The notes below the pieces were generated by a model. That model was not told the origin of the DNA and did no database searches. It saw only the letters and a program-made list of their open reading frames with translations. Below are positions 25,494-37,011 of a stretch of DNA of 64,000 nt, one piece after another. Position 1 is the first letter of the stretch; each line of letters begins with the position of its first letter. The stretch is from positions 588,348 through 652,347 of the forward strand of contig JANATF010000016.1 in NCBI GenBank assembly GCA_029449245.1, in the 5' to 3' direction. This stretch comes from Mortierella alpina (Eukaryota > Mortierellomycota > Mortierellomycetes > Mortierellales > Mortierellaceae). Both the position numbers and the translations under genes were made by a program.

Positions 25494-28400
25494 CTACATG
25501 TAGGCATAAGGGTTGTAATCGTTCATGCCAATCATGCCAACGTTTCCAAAGTGGTTGTTGATGCCCGGGAAGCCAAAGCCCATCATGTTGCCACTGACGT
25601 TGTTGATCCCGCCCATGCTGCCGTTCATGGTTGCCATGTCTGTCATCGGCATATTCCCGTTCATGGCCATGGTGCTCAGCGGCATCCCGTGGCCGTGCCC
25701 AAGGCCTTGTCCAGGGCCACGCACATGGTTCGGCATTCTGTTGGTGGTATTCATCCCGTTCATGACAGCCATGGGAGTGTTCATATGGCCATGGCCCATG
25801 CCAGGATGCATATTCATGCCCATGTTGCCCATGGCTAACTGGCTCACATGGTTATGACCGGCAGACATCTGGTCGCGGTGGAGCTTGCTCTGGATACGCT
25901 TGCCGTAAGGTGTGTTCCGGATGGCAGGTAACAGAGGCCGGATGCAATCCACGAGCAAGCCTCGCTGGATCGGATCCGCACATTCAAGCGAGGTCTGCAC
26001 CACATAGTTAGCATAGGAGTCCCTCAGCATCTTGTCTAGACGGGTCTTGTTGATCATTTCTTCAATCAAAAACTTGCGTGTCTCTGGCTCCGCAACACGA
26101 ATGCACTTGATAAAAGGCGATCCGCAAGAATGAACAAGACACAAAGTTAAGTCACTTCACTATGTCACTTGGGTGTAAAGTCTTTTCTCCAAAGGCAGAG
26201 AACCAATATTACCTTCTCCATGACGTTGGAACTGAATTTTTGGACCGACAGAACACAGACGCTTCCAATGAAACGGCGGATCAACGCATCCGTGAAGCGA
26301 TTGTCCGCCAGATCCAAGACGTACTGGACCACATAGTTACCATAGGGGTCTTGAACAAGAGTTAACGCATTATAGGTAATCTCGCGCACCAGCTGCAACT
26401 TTTGGGAGGTCGATGCATGGTCGATGCATCTCTGGAGTACACAGCATCCATGGCGGTGAGTCGCGACCTCAACGCAATGGTCGCTGATAGCGTTGTATAT
26501 AAACTGGTTGTCTTCAGACGCGAATCGGTTAAGGCATTTTTGAATGACGTGATTGCCATTGAGGTCCTTGATCAGGGTGACTACGCTTGGGTTGAGGGCG
26601 ACAACCACGATGGCGATCTGCTGAGGTGTCGATAGAAACTCAATCATCTTTTGCACCGCGCGGGTCCCGTGCATATTCAGCGAGATATTGACCAACTCTG
26701 GTGCGACACTCTCGACAATGATGGTCCGCTGCTCGTCGCCGCAAAACTCCAGTAGTTTCTGACAAAGGTAGTTTCCGAAGGGATCTAAGGTGGTTTTCGG
26801 AGAACATGATCGTCCTAATTTTTAAACTTGTTTCCAAAGGCACATGCAGACGTTGCGCTTCAGAGATAGCAGAAAAATAGAGAGACATCGTTACCAGTCA
26901 TCAGCTCTATGAGGTGAGCAAAGACCTCGCCAAAGATAATTGCCAAATAGTTCTCGTTCTGCTCCTCGAGTTTCTTCTGAAGATAACGGCAACCATGCTG
27001 GTCCTTGCACAGAGTGTAGATTTGGCCCACAAAGCTCTCGAGGGCTGCTCCCGTGAATCGGTTTGCTTCCATTTCAGTAGGGGATCGCTTCTGGTTCGCC
27101 TTGTTGGCCAGAGCGATACTGTTGGAGGCTTGTTGCTGCTGTTGCTGCAATCGCATCGTACTGCTTGAACCCGCTGTAGGTTTGTTGAAATTGCTGGAGG
27201 AGCTTGCGTTGACTTGAAAACCGCCACTGGTAGCCAAACTGCTGGAGCCCACATTGTTTGCGCGGGCATAAAACGGGGCCGTGCTGACCATAGTCCCGAT
27301 AGTTTGGGCAGAACTAGCAATTAGCGGCGCACCCGTGGACGAAAGCGTGGTGGAAGACAGCACATGTGAGTGCGCGTAGGGACACATATCGCCACGGCTA
27401 CAATATCCACGCTGATACTGCAAGCAAATGTCTCCAGAATCGACGTCCGACTTGATCAGTAGAGAGAGATGGTTTGACTCTGTAGAGTCACTGAATCCTG
27501 ACAGTGACTGACCCTTGCTGAATCTACCAGGCAGCTCCGAGCTAGGATACGACGGTGTCAACCGTGGCAACGCCGAGCTGAGCGTTTCCTCCGGGTTGCT
27601 ATCAAGACTAAAGCTGACAAGGCTGTTGGCTCGCTGGGGCAGAAGAGGTCCCGAGGAAAGGCGATCCGAGAGCACCTTGCTGTAGTTAGGCCACTCGAAT
27701 GCATGTCCAGATTCCTGTCCACCAGGTTGACGCAACCCCGAAGTGTGAGGGGCTTTGGCCAGATCCAAGGCGCTGGACGATGTCGACAGCTAGACAGAGA
27801 AACATAAGTTACAAGCATCGTCAGCACACTGCATGATTAAACAAGGCAAATAAACTACCGCTGACGAGATCATCAATTCGCACCATCGTTGGAAAGCTAC
27901 TGTTGTCGTTGCTCAATTGAAGATAGCGGTGAAGATATGACGAGCCATTCAGTCCTGACGAGCCGAGGCCAAGTCCTTGTCTGTCGTTCCAGATGCCATC
28001 TTCGTGCAAAGCGCCTTTCATCTGCAGTGACGGCAAGCGATTTGCTGAGGTTTCGTTGTCATCTTCAAAAATGAAGCGCTCGGTGTACTGCGAAAGATGC
28101 GAGTTGTCGTCAAGGTCGGTTTCAGTGTCAGACAATGCCTTTACCCTGCCTGCTCCAACCGTGGATCGACTGATGCTTTGAGAAAGACGCGTGACGGTAC
28201 TAGGGTCAATCGTTGCTCGCCAACGAATAATGCATTCGCCAGCAAATACAGTTACGGTTGCAGAATTGATGGTCTATACCACTTACTCGATGGTGGACAA
28301 CTTTCTGTCGTTCAAAGATAGCCTCCCCATGTCGCCCCAGGGATTTGCTGAATCCTCCGAGCTGCTTCTTGACTCCGCAAGTGACGAGAGGTCGGCTGGA

Positions 28401-28811
28401 CCCGAGCCTTTCGCGAACGAACTGGTCTTTGCCTTTGACTTTGCAACGAGCATAGCTTGCTCCTCTCGCTTCTGCTGCATCTCCAGCTGCTGCATCTGCT
28501 GCTCAAAGAGCTCGCGCTTCATCAAGCGCTGGCGTTCATGCTCCAGTCGCTTTTGTTCCAATTGCTCGGCCTAGGACAGCGAGGAAACGAGAGAAGATGA
28601 TGAGTCTAGGGGAAAGGTGGCCAATAAGAGCACCCTAAATTAGGTTTCGCGGTGTTTCAGCACCCACCACCTCGCGGTCCTCGCGGTCCTGGTCCAACTC
28701 TTGCAATGGAGTCGTGCAGAAGTTTCCCGCGGCGGGAATGGTGCCTGGGGCCATAGACTGGTGTTGATGGACAGCCTGGTCAGCGCTTTTTTTGCCTTCA
28801 GAGGCACGCAT
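25494..28811 (-). CDS. Pumilio-family (PUF) RNA-binding protein with CCCH zinc finger
   Basis: Six exons on the minus strand: 28668-28811, 28287-28570, about 27866-28169, 26895-27789, 26213-26784 and 25494-26105, roughly 940 residues. The third exon's 3' edge is uncertain: the obvious donor at 27858 breaks phase, while donors at 27865 or 27829 keep it. The N-terminus has a charged coiled-coil region (LEQKRLEHERQRLMKRELFEQQ). A CCCH finger follows (CLQYQRGYCSRGDMCPYAH, spacing C-x7-C-x5-C-x3-H). Then comes a full Pumilio domain with eight repeats, whose RNA-facing helices read HGCRYLQ, GNYLCQ, GTRAVQ, GNHVIQ, GCCVLQ, GNYVVQ, SSNVMEK and NYVVQ, closed by TPYGKRIQSKL. The tail is rich in Met, Gly, Asn and His. 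PUF proteins bind UGUA-type 3' UTR elements and repress or localise mRNAs. An in-frame stop just upstream supports the start at 28811. Confidence 0.9.
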
Positions 28812-29859
28812 TGGAAGGGACTAGAGAGCAAGGGAGGTCCTATTACATGCATGGAAATATGTGGGCATCAAAAAGCCCGATGCGCTGGTCAGAAGGTATG
28901 GCACACCAAGCAACAGGGTGGGGTATATACAGATAGGATGCTCCTTGATAGGCATTCATAGGGCTATTTGAAAATGTATGCGAGCTATGGAGGCACAGAA
29001 TAACTGCGGAGAGGACCCAACGACGTTTTTGTGTTTTTTTTTTGGGGGGGGGGGGGGGGGGAGCCATGACACCGTTGACTGCATATCAGAGCGTTCCCTA
29101 TGGGAACAGCCACGGGCAGATACACATCGCATGAAGGGGTATAAGACAGGAAGGCAGAAAGGAGAGCGAACGGCGAACGCCAGCCGCAGCGATGGCCAGT
29201 AAGCCCGAGGAAGGCCGTGCAAACAGATGCGCTCCACCACTGAGTGATGGTCTATGGCCGCCATGGAAGGTGCTGCTGGCGAGCTTCTTACCTGATGGAA
29301 AACGTTGTTAGACTGGCTGAATCAATGCCTGGACGCACTGCAGAGCTGGCTTCAAGGGCTTTGCTTCGTCTTTCGACCAGTCAGTAGCCTTTAGGGTCAA
29401 TCTTGAGTTTGGTTGTTTGTAGGAGCGAGTGGGTGGAATGCACAGGACACGCGGGTCATACAGAAAGGGGAGGGGGAAAGGAGCGAGCAGGCTGGAATAC
29501 AACAAGAGGCGGACAACAGGCAACAGAATGCTACAATGGGCAAAGTACAGGAAGGGGATTATACAAGGACGGATGGGCAACGGGATAAATAAAGAAAGGC
29601 AAACAAAAGAATACAATACAGCAGAATGTACAACAGGCCGGCGAGCGTGGGCGTGATGGGATGGAAGAGGAGCACCGCGAAGGAGAGGAGCAAAAGGGAA
29701 GAGAGGGCGTCATTGACATCCAGCAAGACAGAAAAACGAAAAAAAAAAAAAAAAAAGTGACCGCTGTATTTTTGCTCATGCTCATGCTCATGCTCATGCT
29801 CATGCTCATGGTTTGGCCAAAGGGGAACGAAGTACTGTACATCTTCGTATCTGTACATC
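28812..29859. other. Intergenic region, Pumilio gene to parvulin-14
   Basis: About 1.05 kb, upstream of the Pumilio gene and downstream of parvulin-14 (both minus strand). It contains a T-run followed directly by an uninterrupted G-run of about 19 (29034-29061), an A-run of about 18 (29738-29756), and a hexamer array of GCTCAT units (~29773-29810). No gene was recognised. Confidence 0.5.
29773..29810. repeat. Hexamer microsatellite (GCTCAT)n
   Basis: Six to seven consecutive copies of GCTCAT lie about 50 bp past the parvulin-14 stop codon, so they probably fall in its 3' UTR (as ATGAGC repeats on the transcript). Confidence 0.85.
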
Positions 29860-30629
29860 CTAGTTCTTTCGATCCTCCACCATGATAACATGATACCCGT
29901 GCTGTGTCTTGATGGGCGGGTCGGTGTAGATCGGCTTGGCCGTCGTGCTGGGCTGGAGCTGGAACGCGGCATCCTGGAATGCACCCACCATCGAGCCTAT
30001 CCGCCGTGTGCAAACGCGTGAGGGTTAGCAGACCTGGGGGGGCTTGTCATGACACACTAGCCCACAGCAGCCAGCAGCGCCTTCGACAGCGTATTCGCGC
30101 ATTGCTGAGTCTTACCTCGCACCATCCAGCCTAAGCTGCCTCCTTCCTTAGCCTTGTCCTCACTGAACGCCTCAGCGACCTGCAGTTTTTGGTTCCGTAC
30201 ATTCTTTGCTTAGCTCTCTGTCATGCACCAATGCAGCTAAGCCAACCGGCCACGCAGCCAAGTCGATAGATGAAAGCATCACCAAGCGCTCCGTACCTTG
30301 TTGAAAGAGATGCCCGATTTGATCTTCTCAATGGCCTCCAGTGCCTTGCTCTGCTTCTCGCAAAGAATGTGGCGAACCTTGATGCTGTTGGCGGTCTTCA
30401 GTGCCTTGCCGCCCTTGGAGTCATCGTCTAAATCCAATGTTGAATCACCTCGTGAGTAAAGACATTGTAAGATGTAGTCGATCCTTGCACTGGTAGACTC
30501 TTCCTTCGAATGCAACGCTGAGGCTCCTGTTTTCAAGGCTCATCTCCTGTGGCTGCCGGGATTACCATCGTTTCCGCCCTTCTTTCCCTTGGCTGGAGCT
30601 GCTTTCTTGTTGGCTGGCTTAGGTGGCAT
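29860..30629 (-). CDS. PIN4: Parvulin-14 type peptidyl-prolyl cis-trans isomerase (PIN4 homologue)
   Basis: Four exons (30566-30629, 30297-30427, 30116-30179, 29860-29996, complement) join in phase to exactly 131 residues, the length of human Par14. The N-terminus is a short basic Lys/Ala/Pro/Gly-rich tail ([18 protein letters not shown]). The rotamase domain follows with [70 protein letters not shown]: the standard parvulin fold with the paired histidines and DPP/HGYH blocks. No WW domain is present, which separates it from Pin1/Ess1. Par14 acts in the nucleus and nucleolus in pre-rRNA processing and binds DNA through the basic tail. The short exons and the match in size make the model secure. 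Confidence 0.95.
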
Positions 30630-31076
30630 GTCTGGTATGTGGGTGGAAGAAAAGATGTCGCCAGAATCTTGATCATATGCAGCAGCCAAAAGGAAAAAAA
30701 AAAGTCACGGGACTTTAATATCTCATAGCCTGGCCCACTGGACACACGTTCTGCAGCAGCCTTGAGCGCTGCTTGCGACGCGAGGCAGAAGACACGTAGT
30801 CTGGAGGAATGTGCCTATGCCTTATCCATGTGCTCGCACGCCCTCACTTCTCCTTCGACCACGCGGACATTGATCCGCTCTGATTACCCCTGAGTGCCTC
30901 TCCAACGCCGAGTGAGCAGTTGTCTTTCTCTGTGAAAAAGGGGGGTGTGGGCTTGCGACTGAGTATCAGGATGCTCTTTGGCTGTCCCTTGACAATTCCT
31001 CTTCTCAATCCCATTCGTCTCTGTCGTCTCTTTCGTCCCATTCCTCCCATTCGCCTCAAACCCCATCTCCACAGCG
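30630..31076. promoter_or_regulatory. Divergent intergenic region, parvulin-14 and phosphatidylserine decarboxylase
   Basis: This 447-bp region separates two divergently transcribed genes and should contain both promoters. The decarboxylase side is pyrimidine-rich (30970-31070). No specific binding site was identified. Confidence 0.4.
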
Positions 31077-33235
31077 ATGTTTAAATCAATTTCCACCACC
31101 TTTAAAGGTGCGTGAATGAGGAACAACGGGACACGCACTCTATCCAAAGGTTCTGAACGCTGGCATAACCTGCTGTTTGCATTGCTTTTTAGACAAGCTA
31201 GCGCGTTCGGGACTGGAGCGCGTTCAGACCACAACGACTACCGAAATCATAGACCCGCAAACAACCACCATCACAACTACCACCGTTACAGAGTCGCTTT
31301 CAGAAACAGCCGTAGAGGAAGATGATTTGGAGCGAGGTGTTTCCAGGCTCGCTGTAAAGTCGGATGATGAGAAAGCTCATGCGATAACACAGGATAAGGA
31401 AGCACAACCGCTCTCTGAGAGCCGCGGCGTCCGACATGGACTCAAGCGTATTCTCGAAACAATCACTCGGAAAGAGGATACAACTATTACCACCATTCAG
31501 GAGCAACCCGGTGCTATAACAGTTGACTCTCAAGGAAGCACTTCGACGGTTTCATTCACGGCTAGCTCGATTGCAGTCGATTCTGCTTCCCCTTCCTCTG
31601 CCGTGTCATATCCGGGCACGATCAATGCCAGATTTGTAAAGGACCAGTCCCAACGGCAGAGCATGGATGGGTTGCGCCATGCGCTCATGGCCTCCATCGA
31701 GAAATCGTCTGCGACCAATCAGTCTTGCAGACTCTGTAAGTGATGAGGTATACATGGAAGGATACGCTCTTGAGGGCCGCTCTCTAACCATCTCGTCCGC
31801 TTTAGTCGAGGGTGGGATATTGACTAGTGCCAACAGTAAGAGGTGGTTCCACGCAACGCTCCCCATCAACTGGATCCAGAAGCTATCTAGCGAGCGCCAC
31901 TTTGGCAACTACGTTATAACTTGTCGCGAGGTGAGAAGCGTGGAGCAGAGAGCAAAACTAAAACCTGTGCAAACGACGAGTATTCAAGAGCGCTAACGCA
32001 GCTGTCACCTACCCTTACTGATATCTTGGATGTAGACTGGAACCAAGACTTGGGAAGACATGCCCATCTATGCAAGGATCGGCATGCATCTCCTTTTCGC
32101 TTGCATGTTGGACCACAGATGTATGTTGATCTGTAGGGGTTTACATACTACGTTCTCAGTTTGGCATGACATATGTTGCTGATACTCTCTGCTCCGTGCA
32201 CTTGCTCCGTAGTGCTCAAGACGCATCGGATTCAACATCTCTTTTCATCCAGCTCGATCAAGCAAGGAAGGCACTTTGACGCACCCGAGTCTGTAGTTCA
32301 AATCGCACACTTTATCAAGACCTATAAGCTCGACTTGTCAGAGCTGCTACAGCCTGATTTGAAACAGTACAAGTCCTTTAACGAGTTCTTTTACCGGAAG
32401 CTACGGCCTGATGCGCGTCCTGTCCATGAGCAATATGATCCGGTAGACACAATGAGCAACTTTATGTTCTTTTGCTCAATAGGAAGGCGGACTATATGTT
32501 CAAGTCTGACAGCGCTTTTGGTTTTAGAATATCGTTGTCTCTAGTGCAGATTGTCGCCTCTGCGTGTTTGAATCGATTAATGCTGCGACGCGGGTCTGGA
32601 TCAAGGGCAAATCTTTTTCGGTAGAGCATCTCGTTCAGGACAAAGAGCTGGCAGAACAGTTTGAAGGCGGGTCGATTGCGTTGTTCAGACTTGCTCCTCA
32701 GGACTATCATCGATTTCACTCCCCTGTCACTGGACGGATCGCCAAAGAGCCAGTCAAAATCGACGGAACCTACCTAACCGTGAATCCCATGGCGGTCAAT
32801 GAGGACCTTGACGTGTTTACAGAGAATGTGCGGAAGGTGACCGTGATAGAGCTGGAGCAAGGATCAGAACTCGAGAACTCAAAGTTTGACCAGGCTGTCT
32901 TTGTGTCCATTGGAGCATTGCTTGGTAGGTTTGGTGTCGTTTCTTGTCGTTTCTTGTTAATTGCTACGGCAAGGTCGTCTTGACAGTAGCTGACCCACTC
33001 TTTTCTTTCTGTTGGGCGGGCTGTAGTTGGATCCATTGTGCTGACGGGGGCCAAGGAGCCGGGCGGCAGGGTGCTCAAGGGCGACGAGCTCGGCTACTTT
33101 GCGTACGGGGGTTCGACATGCATTCTCCTGTTCAAGGCTGGAGCTGTGCAGTTTGACGAGGACCTTGTGGCGACCTCGCAGCAGGGGGTCGAGACCTTAG
33201 TGCGCATGGGCGAAAGGATTGGTGCCCGAGCGTAG
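31077..33235 (+). CDS. Phosphatidylserine decarboxylase proenzyme
   Basis: Seven exons (31077-31107, 31193-31735, 31806-31930, 32036-32120, 32213-32442, 32528-32924, 33027-33235) join in phase to 539 residues. The catalytic part includes YKSFNEFFYRKLRPDARPV, VVSSADCRLCVFE, FRLAPQDYHRFHSPVTGRI and VGSIVLTGAKEPGG, and the self-cleavage site YFAYGGSTCILLF. Cleavage between Gly and Ser in GGST creates the pyruvoyl cofactor and splits the chain into alpha and beta subunits. The enzyme converts phosphatidylserine to phosphatidylethanolamine. About 190 residues at the N-terminus are Thr/Ser-rich (runs of TTTTTEII and TTTITTTT) without a recognisable C2 or EF-hand domain, unlike yeast Psd2. No mitochondrial presequence and no strong transmembrane segment is evident, so location is uncertain (endomembrane is more likely than the inner mitochondrial membrane). 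Confidence 0.92.
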
Positions 33236-33890
33236 AAGCGTTGGCTAATACCAATAATAATAATAATGCATGGCGACATGCAAAGAGAGAGAGAGAGAGA
33301 GTGTGTGTGTATGTGTGTATCTGAGAGTGCGTGTATGTGTGTGAGAGCTTGAACGAGTGTTTGTTGTTGAATTCTGCTCGACACCCTGTCCAAGGCTGCA
33401 TCCATTGCCATGTGCACACATCAATGTAACGCAACCGTGATCTGACACCACGCGTTGACCTCTTTATTTTCCTTGTCGCCTTCTCCTTCTCTTTCATCCT
33501 CATTCATCCTCTTCTTTCATCCTCTTCTTCCTTCCTTCCTGCGTCCACCCTCTCTCTCTCTCTCGCTCTCTCTCTCTCACTCGCCCTCACTCGCCCTCCT
33601 CCATCCGCATCCTCGCTCCACCTCGCTCCACCTCGCCCGTGCTCCCTCCTCCACGCACCCTTGCGCCACTCGGTCCCTTTTTTTTGGTTGTTGTTCCTCG
33701 TGCCTCCCTTCAAACACCAAAACGCCCGACCCCGCATACAGCTGCCCATCCTCTCCCATCCTCTCCCATCCACCCGCTTCACCATCGCCCGCTCATCCCT
33801 CCTGTTGTTCATCTCCGCCATCCCACTACACGCTTCGGCATTCGCTTCTCTCTCCCACACCAACGAGCCGACATTGCCCATCCTCGCACA
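33236..33890. other. Intergenic region with GA/GT microsatellite and pyrimidine-rich promoter
   Basis: A (GA)n-(GT)n microsatellite occupies about 33282-33350, just past the decarboxylase stop. From 33470 to 33640 there is a long CT-rich tract, likely the promoter or 5' UTR of the dual-PH gene. No gene was found. Confidence 0.5.
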
Positions 33891-36867
33891 ATGATCGCCG
33901 CCGCCCTCCACCAGGTAATCTACTGCATCTGAAGGAAGAGAGAGAGAGAAAGAGAGACAGAGAGAGAGAGCGCCTAGAGTCTTTCCCATCCTATCCCGCC
34001 ATAGTCGCTATGGACTATCGTGAAGGGACACTACAGACCGCGTTCTTCATCGGCATAGGCCCGTGTTTCTGAACTATAAATCGACCTTGCTAGCGGGGCC
34101 TCGTTCTCGTTCCTTCTCCACACGGGCGCACATACTGTACTGCGTCGATACGTGGTGACTTTGCACTCACTCACCCAGTTGCTTCTATATCTCCATAGCA
34201 GAACATGGAGCAGGCTCTGGGACGAGTCACAGAGGAGATTATAAACGAGGAAGATGGGCGGATTACCATCGACGCCTCGCCAGCCTGCTCCGAGACCACA
34301 GCAACCACAGCCATTATACCGCAGACCAGCGATGAGACCGACGATCCATGCTACGATTCTGATGTAGAGAATCCATGTGAATGGGCTAGTGTCTCCAAAG
34401 GCACGCTACAGGATGGACAGATCATCAAGGCGGGCTATCTAATGAAAAAGGGCGACAGGCTAAAGGTACATTCATGTGGCGACGAACTGATTACTTCAGG
34501 CATACAGAAAATGACACCTGCACTGGACTTGAAGGATCTGCAGCCGACTAGCGGTACAAAGTGTCCGCAAAAGCACGCAGGGAGGACGACCTAGCAACGT
34601 GTACGGAAGCTGCTGAAGCGGGTCATGATTTCTATTCACTATCTTGTGAAGACCGCGAACCAATATGGTACTAGCAACAAGCACCAACGAGCAGGAGCTA
34701 GCGGGGTTGACGAAGGCAACATCAGGACTGGGCCAAAGAACACCGGGCAAGGCGATTGCAATCTCACAGACACTCAAACCCGCAATTCAATTCAGGGGCA
34801 AGAGCTAATTATTGTTACAGGACGTGTCTTTTGGAGGCTAACCCCTCCTTCTCCTCGAATCCGACTGTTGCTGAAACCGCTGTAGATCTGGAAGAGAAAG
34901 TGGTTCGTACTCCGTACGTCAAAGCTGGCCTACTACAAGGATAATAAGGTGCGAGCCCCTGTCCGCGACCCAACGAGGATGCGGGTCCCTCGTTCGAGGC
35001 GATCCAACTTTATTTGAGCATTTTTATTATGTGATCAAAGGGTGCTCATTATTGTTCCAATACTATTTCAAGGAATACGAATTGTTACGGATTATCGATA
35101 TTCGCGATGTGCATCGAGCGGCGGAGGTCCCAGTCAAGCACAAGTCGGGAGTCTTTGTCATATTGACGCCTCGGAGGACATTCACGCTGCAGGCGAACGA
35201 TGTATCAGAGATGCGAGATTGGGTACACGCCATCAACCAGGCTAAAGTCCATTTCGAGTTTACCGCCTCCAGTTCAGACCTTGATTCAAGCGCAGGATCA
35301 ACTGTTCAACTCGGGATTCCGCAGCTTCAGTATCAACAGCAGCAAGAGCAACCTCACCAGAGCAATGGTGAGCGAGCAAACAGACAAAGCATGTTTGGAG
35401 TTCTTTTGCCAAAGCGCCAACATCACACTACACTATCGCTGTCGGATCCAGACCTTCTAGGCAAAGGGAGGCCAATACTCGATAAGAACGGAAATGCCGT
35501 GTCTCCTTTGCAAGCACCGGCACCCAACACGTCTTCAAGCAACTGGACTCCCGCGCCACTTGCACTTGACTGGCTGAGCTCTCAACCGGCCTCATCTCGA
35601 CGAGCTGCTGGTCTCTCGCTAATTACAACAGGAACACAGGCTATGAGGATATCCAGCCCATCATCACCGAGGATGGAACAAGTTCATGCAGGAGACGGCC
35701 TCATTGTGGGGTCTTTTTCTTCAGGGCAGTCCTATACAGGAACTACTGTACCCACTACTGCTACTTCGGTGCCAGGAACGCCTTCTTCACCAGGAAACTT
35801 TGGAGGCGAGTTTTTTTCCACGGCCACTGACAACAATCTGTCGTCTGGTGAGGAGGACATTGGGGATGACCCATCGGTACTTGAAGCTGGTCGATTGGCA
35901 TCCGAGATGAATGCCCCAGCCTCGGGCATTGTTACGGGCGAGCAGCTTGAAAGCAAAGTAGTTCGCCAGGGCTATCTGCTGAAGTTAGGCAACAAGTACA
36001 AGGTAAGACACAACTTCATATGAACAAAAAACGCGCGTCGTAGTGCCCACAGTCCCGTTGACTGATACTGGCTGCATGATGCTGTAATTCTATAGACCTG
36101 GCGCAAGAAGTGGTTTGTTCTCCGAGGCGACAAGTTGACCTATTATAAAAACATGAAGGTACTGCAGGGTCATGAGTGTGCGGTATCTAATCATACTCCA
36201 CTGCATGTGCCGTGGTTGGGAAGACTCACAGGTCGACTGACCATTTTTTATCACTCCATAGGAGTATCAGCCACATGGTATTATCCCATTGACGACCATC
36301 ATCGACTGTCTGCAAACAGATCCCGTCTCTAAATCCAAGCAATACTGCCTACGGATCGTCACAGCTAAAAGATCGTTTGTTTGCTGCGCGCCAGACGAGG
36401 ATACACTGCTTCAGTGGTTGGATGTACTTCATGTGGAATGTGATCGGGTAGCACAAGACGCTCACAAGGAAGCTGTCGCCGAGCACCAGGCTCACCTGGC
36501 ACAGCAGGATGTCAATGTACTACAACGGCAGCTAGACAGCCAGGAAGGCGACGATGATGGGGACGACGAGACGAACACTTCACCAATGGGACGAGCCGCA
36601 CGTATAAAGAAGAACTTTCATAGCACACAGCCTCACCACTCCCGCACAAAATCAAAATCAGGAGACTCTGGCATGGGTACCCAAGTCCGCAAAGTCCAAA
36701 GTCTGGAAAGCGCCGCCGCCCCAACTGAATGCACGGAGGCAGTGGAGACAGCATCAGCACCAACCGTCACCTTTCAGATCCCAGTTATACCTACTCTTCA
36801 GCAGCAGTCCACAGCCAATAGCCACGGACCACCATCCGCTATGATCACCAGAATACACTGTGAATAA
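33891..36867 (+). CDS. Dual pleckstrin-homology-domain protein (Opy1-like)
   Basis: Core exons 34205-34465, 34886-34948, 35073-36002, 36096-36158 and 36262-36867 join in phase to 640 residues. A 24-nt upstream exon (33891-33914, ATG then donor gtaatc) splices in frame to the acceptor at 34201 and would add nine residues; it is plausible, and otherwise the protein starts at 34205. Two PH domains are seen, each interrupted by introns at equivalent places. The first reads IIKAGYLMKKGDRLK / IWKRKWFVLRTSKLAYYKDNK / EYELLRIIDIRDVHR and ends with MRDWVHAINQA. The second reads VVRQGYLLKLGNKYK / TWRKKWFVLRGDKLTYYKNMK / EYQPHGIIPL and ends with LLQWLDVLHVECD. A Ser/Gln-rich linker of ~250 residues separates them. 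Tandem PH proteins such as yeast Opy1 bind phosphoinositides at the plasma membrane; that role is inferred from the architecture. Confidence 0.87.
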
Positions 36868-37011
36868 ACTACCGATGCACGTTACATGCTGGCAAGTTGA
36901 ACTCAGAGCGAGCGAGGCTGCAGCGCAGTCTATTTTTCCTTTGTTTATTGTTGGGGTTTCCCATCCCTTGCCTCCAGGGATCGGTCATACACCGTTGTCC
37001 TGTCCCGACAT

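Noticed and set aside
34970-35015. A tRNA-like TTCGAGGCGATCC stretch
   Set aside because: No matching acceptor stem or anticodon arm was found; it sits in an intron of the PH gene.
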